From Erinaceus europaeus (taxonomy: Eukaryota; Chordata; Mammalia; Eulipotyphla; Erinaceidae): 64,000 nucleotides of DNA. The notes beneath the pieces are model-generated. The model saw only the letters and a list, made by a program, of their open reading frames with translations, was not told the DNA's origin and did no database searches. Of the stretch, positions 32,336-44,757 are shown piece after piece (the stretch's first letter is position 1; each line of letters starts with the position of its first letter). The DNA lies in assembly GCF_950295315.1 (NCBI RefSeq), contig NC_080181.1, forward strand, positions 38,655,375 to 38,719,374, in the 5' to 3' direction. A program made the position numbers and the translations under genes.

Positions 32336-34560
32336 GAAAGAAGAACAGAAAGGGAAACTCAAAGCAGGATATGACTAAATTTTAATAGGGCTCCAAAGTA
32401 AAAAACCTGGGTGAAGGTGAAACCTGGTTCAGTTTCATGGGGCAGGGAGGGAGGGTGGGGGAAAAGGGGAGTGCGGATGAGATGGTACACAATCTTTTGG
32501 TGGTGGGAATGGTGTTTATTAATTTAAATTAAATAATTAATTTGTAGTCATATTAATCATTATTCACTCCTATTAATTTGTAGTCATATAAGTCACTATT
32601 TAAGTAATATGAGAGAGGAAAAACTGATTGAATGTCTCAAAGTTTTTAAAGCACAGACTGAATCTTTTTAATACATAGGCAGAATCTTTGATATGTTGAC
32701 TCTCTTAAAAGCTGAGTGAACAGAAGCAAAGGTGGCATAGCTATATACAAGTAATGTCAAAGGACATAAAATATGGTGATGGTGTGTATGATACAGCAAA
32801 TCCTAACAAAGGGATTTTTCAAAGTTAATCCAATTGCCAAACAATGTGATTATAGCAATAACTATCTATTTTCTTCTTAAACCCTAAGACAGGAGGAACC
32901 TCCTGCTTTCTCTATAGAGCCTATATTTCCCCCAGTCCTGGAACCTCTGGGGTGGGGCTCACTTTCCTGCATGTTTCTCTCAATTCATACCAAATAATAT
33001 TGCATCTGCCTGATCCCAAACTAATCAATGCAATGAGTACTATCTCAGCATGCTTCACCTCAGACTGTGTACAGAAATGTCAGGTGTGGAATGCTAATCC
33101 TTCACCCTCATTACTCAGGTGAGACCTTTCCTTTCTAGGTATTCTCTAATTCCATTCCAGGAGCTTCACTTCCTAACAAAGTCCCAAAACCTAGATATAG
33201 GCCATATCCCATAAGATAGAGCATATGTTCACATGTATCCATAAATTAGGGCAAAATATATACCTGAAAGCAAAACTACACAATAGTCTGTAGTGAGTCA
33301 GTATGAAGTTCATAATGAAATAGTGTCTACTTAGACTTAGATACCCTCCTCACCTACTTGCTATTACAGTTCTCTCACTCACTGCAAAGCTAACCTTATC
33401 AAAGCAAAGACTGCAAAAGCTGAATAAGGGCAAGAGACTGGAATACTTTAAGGATGACTCTTCAGTCACTATCAGGCCATTCCCTCATCTGGGGCCCTAA
33501 TCGGGGAGTCCTGAGATTCCCAAACAGACTTGATGGGCCTAGACCTCGAATAAATCCATCTCTGCATTGTTACTGGTCGTTTCTATCAGGAACAACAAAA
33601 TAGACCACTTTATGGGCCCCCATAGGACCTTGCCCTCAACTTGGATCAACAATGGTAGAGAATGTTCCAGCCTCTGAAGGGAGGATGGACAACATACTCT
33701 ATGCTACACCTGAGGAAGATGGGTCAATATTGGAGCAGCATGGAATGTTCCTACTCATGACCACAGAATGTGAGCTCAGATCTAGAGGAATGCAGAGGTC
33801 TCACAGGCTCCTAAGCTAATTATGGGCCCCAGATGACACCAAATCGATGGTGTTTACAGTCAACTATATTTATACTTCTTTCCCACATTAAGGAGCTACT
33901 CTCTTCCCTGATTCAGCTTTCTAGTCCTTTTTCCAGCCGTGACATCATCTCCCCAAACAATAACTTGGATCCACTGGCATATCAGATTTCAGGCTCAGGG
34001 GCAAAAAGAAAAAGGAAAAAAAAAAAACAAAAACAACAAACTAGTATAGCCACAAACCCTTTGGAATTTAACTAAAATATGCCTACTAGCTATCTACAAA
34101 ATGGAGGACCTCCCAACTCTTCATCTGTACTATTCAGCCCTTAGATCCATGATTGGTCAATAATTTGTTTGGCTTTGTATGTTAACTCTCTTGTCAACCA
34201 CTAGGTTGCAGATGCTAGCATGATGCCAACCAGACTTCCCTGGAGAAACAACTCCACCAATGTGTCCTGGAGTTCTGCTTCCCCAGAATGCTTCCCCACT
34301 AAGGAAAGAGAGATAGGCTAGGAGTATAGATCGACCTGTCAAAACCCATATTCAGCGGGGAAGCAATTAGAGAAGTCAGACCTTCAACCTTTTGTATCCC
34401 ACAATGACCTTGGGTCCATACTCCCAGAGGGATAAATAATAGGAAAGCTATCAGGGGATGGGATGGGATACAGAGTTCTGGTGGTGGGAATTGTGCGAAG
34501 TTGTACCACTCTTATCCTATGGTTTTGTCAATGTTTCCTTTATAAAAAAAAAAAAAAAAT

Positions 34561-35077
34561 TAAAAATACTCCTGCAGTCTGTAATTTTTGGAAAAAATCT
34601 TAAATCATGAATACAAACATTTCAAAAGTAGAAAAATATATGTCAGTCTTACAAACTTACTTATAGTTCTATGGAAGCTTGCACCCATGAAATTGCAAAA
34701 GTCTACCCAAAGACCAGTGTTTAGAGCATCACCCTGATTGCTCAGATTTCATTATTTTAATTGCAATTGGTTTTCCATTTCCATTTTTTTAGAGATGATG
34801 TCCTTTGTGGATGATACACTTGATCCTTTCATTTTATTTGATTTATTTTGCTTCTCTTTGGAAATTTCCCATGTCCTCACTTGTGTTCAAGAGGCACACT
34901 TGAGTATACATGACTTAGAGGTCACTTCAGTTGATATTCAAGGGACTCACAGTAGATAGAAGGATGGGCCTTGAGGCTCCCTAATCTTACAAGAACAGCA
35001 GTCTCAGAGAGAATAAACCTAGCTTTTTGATTTTCATATTAATACTTTTTCAATAATAGTTATCAAATATTACATCT
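34561..35077. other. Unique intron sequence
   Basis: No repeat family or exon recognised. Confidence 0.5.
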
Positions 35078-35086
35078 AAAAGTTGT

Positions 35087-35210
35087 TGAGTAGATGGGTC
35101 AGTGGCACAGTGGTGGAATTATAATCTTGGTATCGTGAGTTCAATCTCCAGCAGTAGCAGAGTATTGATGTGGCCATCCCTCCCAATAATAAAAAATATT
35201 AACATAAAAT
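35087..35210 (+). mobile_element. Short tRNA-like SINE with target-site duplication
   Basis: 'gggtcagtggcacagtggtg' and 'gtgagttcaatctccagcag'. It is flanked by aaaagttgt at 35078-35086 and 35211-35219. Confidence 0.8.
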
Positions 35211-35219
35211 AAAAGTTGT

Positions 35220-37664
35220 AGATACAGGGGGGCAAGGAAGAACCAACATTTTAGATTAGTGAATGTATTTAGGAACTGGTAGGAAAGGAAGAGAAAAACA
35301 TACAGGGAGATGCTGATGATAGAAGCAGAGTGCTTGTAAAGGCTACAGACAGGAAAACGTCACCACAGAGGAGGACAGCCAAAACAGAGAGACTTCCCAG
35401 GGAGGCATATTTTCTTACTACCCATATGATCCAAAGGAACCCACCAGGTGTTATTTGCTTCTCAGCCAGACAAAGAGATTGAGCATGCACATCCTCAACT
35501 CGTGAGACAGCCATGGGACATCTCTTAAGACTCGATGAGCATGTGACTGGGAATACAATTTCAGAGAAAGATTTTTATGTTCCCAGAAGCCATCACCAGA
35601 TTATATTAAATTATTTCAACTATCTCAGTCAGGGTGAGAACTGACTGGACAAATGTATGTCATCAATCAAAATGCACTGTTATTATGTGGGCCCACGTTG
35701 CTCTCCCCAAATTTCAATGAGGACAAAAAAAAATTGCATGAATGCCAGTGTGATTCACTAGGAGAAAACATTGTCACACTATGAGTCATTTAGTTGCATA
35801 TTAACAATAGGAGAGTCATTTCTCCAAGAAGCTGTCTTGCAGTGGACTTTTGATTTGCATTTACTTGTCTTGAGATGCTGCTTGGACTATGCAGACACTC
35901 TGGATGGTACAGCAAAAGAAATGTGAAAATGCACTCATTCTCTTGGAATTTACTGTTCTTATCATGTTCTTCTCCTTGGTGCTCTTTATATTGTCTTGGA
36001 GATGTAACATTGGTTAAGGAGATACACCTGGTTGTCAACAGTATAGTTGATTTTCTGTTAGCTTGTCTGGACTCCAAGATGCCTACAGAGCTGGTTAAAC
36101 TTGATTTCTGAGTGGCTTTTTAGGTTTCCAGGTCAGATTAGCATTGATGGATTCAGTAAAACAAGTTGTATTGATGGACTCAATAAATAAGCTGTCTTCT
36201 CTAAATCTGAGTGGACCTCACTAATTCACTGAGTGCCTAAACAGAAGGAAGAAGAGGAAGGAATTTTTCCCTTTACTGTCTGTCCCTGCATCACTGGATT
36301 GGACTTGGATTTGTGTCAACATTTCCTTTGGTTCTCAGACTTTTAGTCTCAAATACGATTGCTTAGGTCTTCATCTTTGCAGACTGCTAAAGATTATGGG
36401 ACTTCTAAGATCCCATAGTCAGTGGGACCATTCCAATGATAAATCTCTTTCATATTTTATATGCCACACATGCAGCTGCTCCTCACCAATATTTTGATGG
36501 GAGACTATGACCCAGTGGGGTGTGGAGCAAGGAGGATTGTTGAATGGAGACTCAGACATAGTTTCTGCATTTATCTGGAATTTTACCATAAAATAAAAGC
36601 ACAGTTTCATCAGTTCTGATTTTTCTTCTCTGCCAGGATACACTCAATAATGTCCCAAGAGAGAACTCTAACCTTCTAAAGGCTGAAGATTTTGCATAAT
36701 GGTCTAGAACTAGTAGATGTAACTCTTTACAATCAGATATATGTCATATGCACAGAATCATCTATACACCATGTATACCACACATAGACACGTGTTCAGA
36801 AGCATGTAATGCACAACCACCACACAACACTATAGCAGGGTAGAGGAAGGGAAGCATGAGAATTAATTTATAGCTGTTCCTACTTCTTTAGACTGTTTAT
36901 CAGTGCCCCATTCTGCTAGCCTGGGTAACAGTGATAACTAGAAATATTGACATCATATCACCCTATAAGATCTTAAGAATTCATTGGAGAAAAGCTCCAG
37001 TGAAAAGCAAATTCTCTTTTGACAGTTTCAGGCCTTAGGCAGAGCATTATTAAAATGATAATGGAAAATGTTTGCTGAACTACCATAAGATACTACAGTA
37101 AATGGGAGTGATGCCCGTGTTGATTGCAGTCAAAGGAAATACACTTACAGCTAACTGCCTGAAGGGAGAAAGAAAAGATTAATAATGACCATGTAACAGT
37201 CCAGCTATTACAGTTTGTACAAGATTTAGTATGGAATTGAATGAGTTCATTATTGCCTCCTGCAGGGGTTACTGCTTGCAATTTTCTACTTACTTACATG
37301 TTGCTATAAGAGCTGCTTTTCAAGATACATAAATGAGTTTTTTTCCCCTCAGTGTGGACAAGGATGGTTTGCTATGGACTGAAACACATGGGTAAGGAAT
37401 GTAATATAACAGACTTTGCCACCATGGTGTAAAGGTTATAGGTAGACAAATACCATAGTCTAATATATGTTTTACTGTCTGTGCTCTTATCAGTGTGAAA
37501 ACAAAAAAACCAACCATGAATTACATCACAACTTATATTAGGAGTTTCACAAGGAACTTGAACTAAGTTACCTACTCTGGAAATTATCTGCATCAATATC
37601 ACTATTTTACTCAATTGCCCTTCCACAGAAGTTTTTCATTTTAGAAGAAAGGCTATTAGAAATA
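35220..37664. other. Longest repeat-poor stretch of intron
   Basis: About 2.4 kb without recognisable hedgehog SINE or L1. A segment at about 36200-36340 ('gagtggacctcactaattca') resembles an ancient mammalian interspersed repeat whose family I cannot name. No splice-bounded coding exon was found. Confidence 0.5.
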
Positions 37665-37894
37665 AAGTGCCACAAAGACTATGGTTCAAGCCTCAGGTCC
37701 CCCACCTGCAAATTCATGAGTGGGGAAGCAGTGCAGCAGATGTTGCTCCTTCTCTTCCCCTGTCTAACTCCTCCTCCTCTTTCAATTTCTTTCTGTTTCT
37801 ATCATAATGGGGGGGGGGGGATGACCAGTGGAAGTAGTTAACTTGTCATACAGGCACTGAATCCCAGCAATCATTCTGGTGGCAATGGAAAAAG
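37665..37894 (+). mobile_element. 5'-truncated long-form SINE
   Basis: It starts at 'tggttcaagcctcaggtccc', passes a G-run (about 37808-37819) and ends with the 3' domain 'cccagcaatcattctggtgg'. A GGAA-repeat tail follows. Confidence 0.75.
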
Positions 37895-37961
37895 AAGGAA
37901 GGAAGGAAGGAAGGAAGGAAGGAAGGAAGGAAGGAAGGAAGGAAGGAAGGAAGGAAGGAAG
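37895..37961 (+). repeat. (GGAA)n microsatellite
   Basis: A pure tetranucleotide run forming the tail of the preceding SINE, about 16 units. Confidence 0.97.
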
Positions 37962-38267
37962 AGGAATGGAGGAAGGAATTACCAAATTTTCTGTGTCTAT
38001 ATATCTCAGTAATATAAGTACTCCTAAGAATGTTTAAGAAGTATCCAGATATCTATATAAGAAACATCCTTTTGGTTGGTTTTCCTTTCATTTCAAACAG
38101 AACCATGTTACATCATATTGAGTTTTGTTTTACCAAAGTGTTCAAGGGAGTGCTGTTATTCTTGTGGGGGAAAAATAAGGACATATTCAAAAGCTGATTT
38201 TATAAATAGATGTCCCAGCATTACATAAGCAACGGTATATCCTTAAATTGACCTTATGTAGATTTAT

Positions 38268-38385
38268 TCCCCCTCATTTTTTTTCCCCCAGAGTACTGTT
38301 CATCTCTGGTTTATTGTGGTGCTTGGCACCTTAGGCATGAGTGTCTGTTTGCATAACCATTATGCTATTTCACCCACCCTTCAAT
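38268..38385 (-). mobile_element. Short tRNA-like SINE, minus strand
   Basis: The reverse complement gives 'gggtgaaatagcataatggt', 'tatgcaaacagacactcatg' and 'ccagagatgaacagtactct'. Confidence 0.85.
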
Positions 38386-38394
38386 CTAAATTCT

Positions 38395-38630
38395 TCGTGA
38401 ACTTGTTCAGCATGGCAATAGTTCCCATGACTTTAACACTTCCAATACTGACTTTGTATAGAGTGTAGAACTCCCAGTTTTAGAGAGGACCATAAAGAGA
38501 AACATGTGGATATGAAAAAGGGGTGAAGGATAATGAAAAACTGGGAAATGTTATGCATGTACAAACTATTGTATTTACTGTTAAATGTAAAACATTAATT
38601 TCTCAGTAAAGAAATAAAAAAAAGAAAAGG
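38395..38630 (+). mobile_element. L1-like 3' end of a second subfamily
   Basis: 'gaaatgttatgcatgtacaa', 'actattgtatttactgttaa' and a terminal 'cagtaaagaaataaaa'. It is nearly identical to 45715-45812. Confidence 0.6.
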
Positions 38631-39099
38631 GGATGAAGGGAGAGCAAGTTTCCTTCTCTGGGTGTGACTTGAAATTCACTTTAAAGAATTATAAGAGAAC
38701 ATGTATGATAGGCATGTGATTTCCAAATTCTTCCTTTATTGGCTTCTAAGCTAGGATCTTTGCAGAAGTGAAATTAGAGAGAGATAAAATTTGGGGGGAC
38801 AGATTTCCTAAAGGGCCCTGGGAAGAATCTAAAAAGGCCTTTATAGGTGGGAGGTTCCCTTGTGTTATACCCCACATACGTCACACCTTGGGCCAGATTC
38901 CCATTGGCCTGCCAGGTGAGGTTATCTTATTGAAACTCCTCCCGCTATATACATACATACAATGCATCTTTCTTGTGTTCCCTGCCAAGTACTCATGCAG
39001 TGTTCTTGTACCCCAATTCCAAACTCAGTGAAAACAAAAGTGATTTCTCTCTCCAGGATCTCTCTTAGATATATCTAAGAAACAGAAGGCACAGTGTAG

Positions 39100-39624
39100 G
39101 GAAAAGAATAATAGTGGCAAATGGGCAGATAAGACAAGAGATGGAGATCATTTCTTCTCAGAATGCCAGCAGGCTCATGAAAATGTGCTTGATACTACAC
39201 ATCATCAGATAACTGCAAATCAAACTGACACCTGCTTGAATGTCTGGCTGGGTTGGGGAACTAGCACAATGGTTATGCAGCACTCTGCTGGGGAGTGGTG
39301 ATGAGGAGGTGCAATAGAATGCCTATCAACAAAAAGAAAAGAGAAAAGAGGTATTAAGTGCCAGTGAGGATGTGGAGAAGAGGGAAGCCTGGAGTACTAT
39401 TGGAGGGAATTTAAATTTGACTTGATGTTCCTGGAAAACAGTATGAAGGATCTTCCAAATATTAAAAAAAACAAAACAAACAAACAAAAAAAAAAACCCA
39501 TATGTCACAGCAATTACACATATGAGTACATAACCAAAGGTAGTGGAATCAGGTTCTCAAATCTGTGTCTGATACTTATTGCAGTCTTACCCATGAATAT
39601 AAAGACATGGAAATAAGCCAACGA
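39100..39624 (+). mobile_element. Old L1 ORF2 C-terminal fragment, interrupted
   Basis: It follows the distal ORF2 order: 'aactgcaaatcaaactgaca', then 'ccagtgaggatgtggagaag', 'ggaaaacagtatgaaggatc' and 'cagcaattacacatatgagt'. A SINE-like piece (about 39245-39290) and an A-rich run (39464-39498) interrupt it. Confidence 0.7.
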
Positions 39625-39844
39625 CCTGGTTCAAGTCCCCTGGCTTCTATTTGCAGGAGGAAAGATTCACAGTAGTGAAGCCATGCTGCAGATATCTTAC
39701 TTTTGCTCCTTCTCTATCTCCTCTTCCTCTCTCAATTTCTCTCTGTCCTATCAAATAAAAGAAAAGAAGAAGATGGCCATTGGAGTTATGGACTTGTTGT
39801 GTAGGCACCAAGTCCAGGGATAATTCTGGTCGCATCTAAAAAAT
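39625..39844 (+). mobile_element. 5'-truncated long-form SINE
   Basis: 'ggttcaagtcccctggcttc' through 'ctgtcctatcaaataaaag' and a 3' domain with 'ggcaccaagtccagggataa'. Confidence 0.8.
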
Positions 39845-39854
39845 GGTCAGATAG

Positions 39855-40207
39855 GGGGTCAGGTGGTGGCGCAGTGGGTTAAGCGCATGTGGCGCAAAGC
39901 GCAGGGACCGGCGTAAGGATCCCGGTTCGAGCCCCCCCACTCCCCACCTGCAGGGGAGTCACTTCACAGGCGGTGAAGCAGGTCTGCAGGTGTCTATCTT
40001 TCTCTCCCCTTCTCTGTCTTCCCCTCCTCTCTCCATTTCTCTCTATCCTATCCAACAACGAATTGCATCAGCAAGGCCAATAATAATAACCACAACGAAG
40101 CTACAACAAGGGCAACAAAAGGGGGAAAAAATGGCCTCCAGGAGCGGCGGATTCATGGTGCAGGCACAGAGCCCAGCAATAACCCTGGAGGAGGGAAAAA
40201 AAAAAAA
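39855..40207 (+). mobile_element. Full-length long-form tRNA-derived SINE, young
   Basis: A 353-bp copy with intact A box ('tggtggcgcagtgggt') and B box ('ggttcgagccc'), complete 3' domain and A tail. It is flanked by ggtcagatag at 39845-39854 and 40208-40217. It is very similar to 8257-8601. Confidence 0.97.
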
Positions 40208-40539
40208 GGTCAGATAGTCATTCTGAAAAACACAGATGAAACATGAGGGGTATCAACTTAAGAGAAATTAGTTATATGGAGAAACTCAAATAATCATCTA
40301 ATTTTTAAATGAATTACATTAAAAAGTCAATTTAAAAGATATGAGTAGATTAGTGCATTCTGAATATGGTAGGATAAGGAAAACAGAGATTTTAGTCAAA
40401 GTATAAATGGTTGCAGAAAAATTAGGTCATTACTATATGGGACAGGAAGGAACTCATCAGTGGAATATAAACTTTACCATGCACTAGGACCCAAGTTCAA
40501 ATCCCCATACTAAATGAGAGTGGATCCCATGATCTCTCT

Positions 40540-40540
<1 letters not shown>

Positions 40541-40576
<36 letters not shown>

Positions 40577-40610
40577 TGTGTGTGTGTGTCTGTGTGTCTG
40601 TGTGTGTGTC
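40541..40610 (+). repeat. (GT)n microsatellite
   Basis: A long GT run with interspersed CT units. Confidence 0.97.
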
Positions 40611-40611
40611 T

Positions 40612-40903
40612 TTTTTTGCCCTCTCTGCACTTTTTTTTTGTATCCAGGGTAATCGTTGGTAGCACCTGCACTATAAATCCACTGCTCCTGGTGGTCATTT
40701 CTTTCTTTTATTTTCTTTTTTTTGGTTTGTTTGTTTGGATAGGACAAAAAAATTGAGAGGGAATGGGAAGACAGAGAGGGGGAGAGAAATATAGACACCT
40801 ACAGACCTGCTTCATCACTTGTAAAGCGCACCTCCCAGACCCCGTGGGTGGGGAGCCAGTCACAAACCCAGATCATTACCACACATAACCACCACCCCCC
40901 ACA
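40612..40903 (-). mobile_element. Long-form SINE, minus strand, diverged
   Basis: 3' domain 'atccagggtaatcgttggta' and 'ccactgctcctggtggtcat', body 'cacctacagacctgcttcat', and a decayed head. Confidence 0.88.
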
Positions 40904-41268
40904 TCCTCTGCATTAAATTTGGAAAGAAAAATATGAGCCCTCTGGATCAGTAGGGTCTTACAGATGAAAAACTCAGCACTATATATGTATTTGTTCCCCA
41001 CCCCATGCATTTTAAATGTTCTGAGGGATTTTGTGAGGTTTCAAAGGTTACTGATAATGATTAAATAGCTATAATCTACTCTTGGGTATATGAAGTATAC
41101 AAATAACTTGGGTATATTCATAATTTGAGGCAACATATGCAATGGATTAAAAATGAAAAGAGTGACAACACAAGAGTGTTAGAAGCAGTAACTCTAGAAT
41201 TGCTTTAAGTAAAATTTTAAGCATAAGTTATAAGTATAGTTGTTTTTCTGCCTGCAGTTGAAAATTCC

Positions 41269-41740
41269 TGTAAAAAAGTGGGGGCTAGACAAAACCCACA
41301 CACCAAGATGTAAGCCACCTGTTGTTTGTCTTAAAGAGAATAGCTAGCCTAACCAAGCCCTTGAAACCCAACCACTTGCACAAGGTCGAGGGAGCTGATA
41401 GCCAGGTGGTCTTGGCTGACAATGAGAAAGTGTGGTGACCCTATTTTGCATAAAGGCTTGAAATTAGACAATTCTTATAGGCTGCTTAGGGTATTGCAAT
41501 GTCTGAAATGATTGGATCCTGCATTTTCTGTAAAATGCTATTGAGTGTGTGATAGAATTCTAGTTTTGCATATTCTCCACCCAGAATGTACTCTAGAATC
41601 CTATAAATTGTGTGGTTTGAGCCTTGTTCAGGGTTGAGCTGGTGGACTGCTGTCAGTCACCTCTCACCCGGATTCGAATTCGTAAATAAACATCTTTTGC
41701 TTCCTTGCAGTGGATGGTGGTTTGATTTTGCTCGCTAACA
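41269..41740 (+). mobile_element. Probable solo LTR of a class I-like ERV (family Z)
   Basis: A tataaa box (41602-41607) is followed by aataaa (41685-41690), and a U5-like tail ends 'ctcgctaaca', a regular U3-R-U5 layout. The sequence resembles gamma-type LTRs and is distinct from families X and Y. The left edge (TGTAAAAAAGTGGG) is my best guess. I found no target duplication, so both boundaries are uncertain. Confidence 0.55.
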
Positions 41741-41855
41741 GAGAGGAAGCGAATTTTTGTGAAGCCTATAAAAATCCACCCCCAAGAGTGTATGTCTGCC
41801 AGAAAACTCATTTCTTCTCATAGAGCAGGCAAAATTCCTCCAGAATTTTCAGTTT

Positions 41856-42203
41856 TTTTTTTCCCCTCCAGGGTTATTGCTGGGCTTGGTGCCTACACCA
41901 TGAATCCACTGCTCCTGGAGGCCATTTTTCCCCCTTTTTGTTGCCCTAGTTGTTGCAGCCTCGTTGTGGTTATTATTGCCATTGTTGAAGTTGCTTTGTT
42001 GTTGGATAGGACAGAGAGAAATGGAGAGAGGAGGGGAAGACAGAGAGAGGGGGAGAGAAAGATAGACACCTGCAGACCTGCTTCACCGCCTGTGAAGCGA
42101 CTCCCCTGCAGGTGGGGAGCCGGGGACTCGAACCGGGATCCTTACGCCGGTCCCTGCGCATTGCGCCACGTGCACTTAACCCACTGCGCCACCGCCCAAC
42201 CCC
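41856..42203 (-). mobile_element. Full-length long-form tRNA-derived SINE, young, minus strand
   Basis: 348 bp with complete 3' domain, body and tRNA-like head. A perfect 16-bp duplication ccagaattttcagttt lies at 41840-41855 and 42204-42219. Confidence 0.97.
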
Positions 42204-42219
42204 CCAGAATTTTCAGTTT

Positions 42220-44311
42220 GAATAAGACATTGATTCAGGCTATCTCTGTACAAACTACTTGAGAGCAGAGAGTTTAGAAGGTAATTTTCTTGAACTTGGA
42301 TATGTGCAACCAGAGACTGCAAAGTCAAACTCAACCTGCCCCTTCACTTAGCTCAGTAGCATTCACATCTTCAACTGAGAAAGTACGGCAAGCATTTGAA
42401 GATTTTTGACTTTCAGTTGTTTCAACTTAAATTTTATTCAGAAACTTCAAACTGAACTAATAGCTTCAGCAAAAGTCACTCTGCAGGTGTGCAGGCATTC
42501 TCAGAGTCAGCCTTAGTTGTCACCAGCACAAAAATGGGTATCTGCAAGTCTCACACAGAACAAGTTCTTCTAGAAATGAGGACCACAGAGTCAAGGTCTC
42601 CTTTTAATCTTCACCACTTTAACTATAACTATCTGAGCACTGTTGGGTCTCCCAGTCAAATAATAGACCCTGATTAGCTTCCAAGATTAGAGGCAAACTG
42701 GTGCATCTGGAGTGGTTTGGGGTATAAGCAGGAATGGCAAAATAACACAACTTTTTCTTCCTTAACTAATATCAAGAAATGTGGACTTTCTACTTTCCTG
42801 TTTTCATGGGATTTGCCATCTTAACTTTTCCAAATCAATTTTTAAAGATTAGATTTCACTAGTAAAGCCTTATAGGATGGCCTGACCCAAATGGAATTAG
42901 GGATTAGGAGGTCTTCTACAAAACCGCACTCTTGCTGATTGAATTTTGTAAGGTCCTCTAGTCTTCCTGATTGGCCAGAAGTAAGGAATACTATTAGGAA
43001 GGTACCTGGACACTGGAGGCCTGACTTAAACTTCAGAATATCAAAGGAGCTGTAATTTTCCAATTCAGGTATAGGGAGGCAGGGTCTTATTAGAAAGGAT
43101 GCAACTACCAGAATATTCCTTTCCCCTACCTTTCAGAAGATATATGCTGCAGGATAAGATCAATGGCTGGAGATTAACCCGAAAAGAAGGGAGGTGACCG
43201 ATCCTTCCTTGCTTCTGATACAGAGAACTGTTGGATCTGGCATATATTCTTCTCCCCTCTCAGAGATGCTGATTAGTACAGTGTGGAATACTATTCTTTA
43301 GGAAATTTTCTGACTAACTACATGAAGTAGAAAAGCTTAGGGAAACTCTGGCCTAGACCATCTATGGAAGCAGTGACTTTTCAAGAAAACTTATTTGCAA
43401 AACCTATGCAAGCATGCACGAGTATCTCTCTGTGTGTGTATGTGTGTGTGTGTGTGTGTGTGTGCGTGTGTGTGTGTGCATGCACGCGCATATTTGTGTG
43501 AAGTCTTGCAGGTTCTTTGAGGTTACTCATTCCAGGCAACAAGTGTTACATTATCATGTACCACATGGAATCCATGAATGCAGAATACGATACAGAAGCC
43601 CCTGTCTGCTCTCTGTTCTTGCTTTCTAACAAGTATTGAGTAGCTGTGCTCATCAAAGTTTACTAAACTGATTGGAATCAGGGCTCTTTGAAGTAAAGTA
43701 TCATCAAATCATAGTGCTCTGGAAGTGTGCTCACAATACCCTTTACAGGCATAATCATGTGGATAATTATGTCATAACTGGTATTCAAATGAAAATGAGC
43801 TACATTTACAAGTGAGTATCCTCCAAGCTCTTCCCTGTTAGCATCTTGCACTTCCTTTGAAATGAAGCCTTCCCAGCAGAACCTAGCCCCATCCTCCTGA
43901 ATCCCAAGCTAGATTTGTGCTGTTATGCTCCCATTCCTAATTAAATGTTCATAATACAAAATTAATTCTCTTTTATAGTTCCTATCTACCCTTACTATTC
44001 CTCCCCTTGGAGATAATATTACAACTCCTCTAGTTATTTAGGTAAAGAACCACCACGCCCAGCTGTTCTTTGTCCCTTGTTTTGTCATCAGGAGGTGTCG
44101 ACTGACTTCCTGTGTAGTACCCTTCTAACCTAGAGTTAGCTTTTCATGAGAGCAGGAATTTGTATCTGATTCACTTCACAGTGCTGGGCACAAAGGAGGA
44201 GTGTCACTTCTGTTTGTGGAGGTTCATTTGTCATAGATGCCTAACAAGTCAGGATTCTATCTGTGAACAGAGATAGAATCAGTGCCTATCAGTGTTAAGT
44301 CTCAGATGAAG
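42220..44311. other. Repeat-poor intron sequence
   Basis: About 2.1 kb without recognisable SINE or L1 apart from a GT microsatellite. No exon recognised. Confidence 0.5.
43429..43480 (+). repeat. (GT)n microsatellite
   Basis: GT run with single interruptions. Confidence 0.95.
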
Positions 44312-44322
44312 AAATGACTTTA

Positions 44323-44546
44323 GGGGCTGGGTGGTCATGCACAAGGACCCAGGTTCAAACCCTAGGCCCTCATCTGCAAGGGAAAGCTTCAGGAGATGAA
44401 GCAGTGCTGCAGGTATCTCTGTCTCTCTCCCTCTCTATCATCCCCTTCTCTCTCAATTTCTGGCTGTCTCAAATAAATAAAAATAATAACAAATTAAAAG
44501 TGAAATACAAATTTATAAAAAGAGATAAAGGAAGGAAGAAAGAAAT
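44323..44546 (+). mobile_element. tRNA-derived SINE, short form, internally shortened, with target-site duplication
   Basis: The head is fused directly to 'caaggacccaggttcaaacc', so part of the region between the A and B boxes is missing. It is flanked by aaatgacttta at 44312-44322 and 44547-44557. Confidence 0.92.
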
Positions 44547-44637
44547 AAATGACTTTAAAACATGTTTACCAGAGACTCCCATGTTAGCAGCGAACAGGGT
44601 TTGACACAAATAATCCTTCTACAAATGCAGATATATA

Positions 44638-44757
44638 ACTCACACCACATTCATACCATTCACTGGCACATATGCACACCATGCTCATACACACAAGCAC
44701 ACATTCTTATACAACATACTCTCACAAATACACTCCCATGATCATACACACAGGACA
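44638..44757 (+). repeat. Degenerate CA-rich tract
   Basis: Irregular 'cacacaa', 'catacacac' and 'cacattc' units, probably an eroded CA repeat. Confidence 0.6.

Larger units (their letters stand above)
28443..34560 (+). mobile_element. L1 retrotransposon copy 2, 5'-truncated, inactive
   Basis: It begins inside the ORF1 C-terminal domain, so the 5' UTR and most of ORF1 are missing. Then come the inter-ORF region, ORF2 (about 29085-32335), a 2.2-kb 3' UTR (about 32336-34543) and an A-run (34544-34559). It aligns along its length with copy 1. A SINE lies inside it at 28511-28801. A deletion in the reverse transcriptase and several frameshifts and stops make it inactive. Its 3' UTR retains about 0.85 kb (around 33270-34140) that copy 1 lacks. 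Flanking duplications were not found. Confidence 0.95.

Noticed and set aside
41759..42262. 167-codon open frame
   Set aside because: It is almost entirely a minus-strand SINE read through in one frame, flanked by its target duplications.
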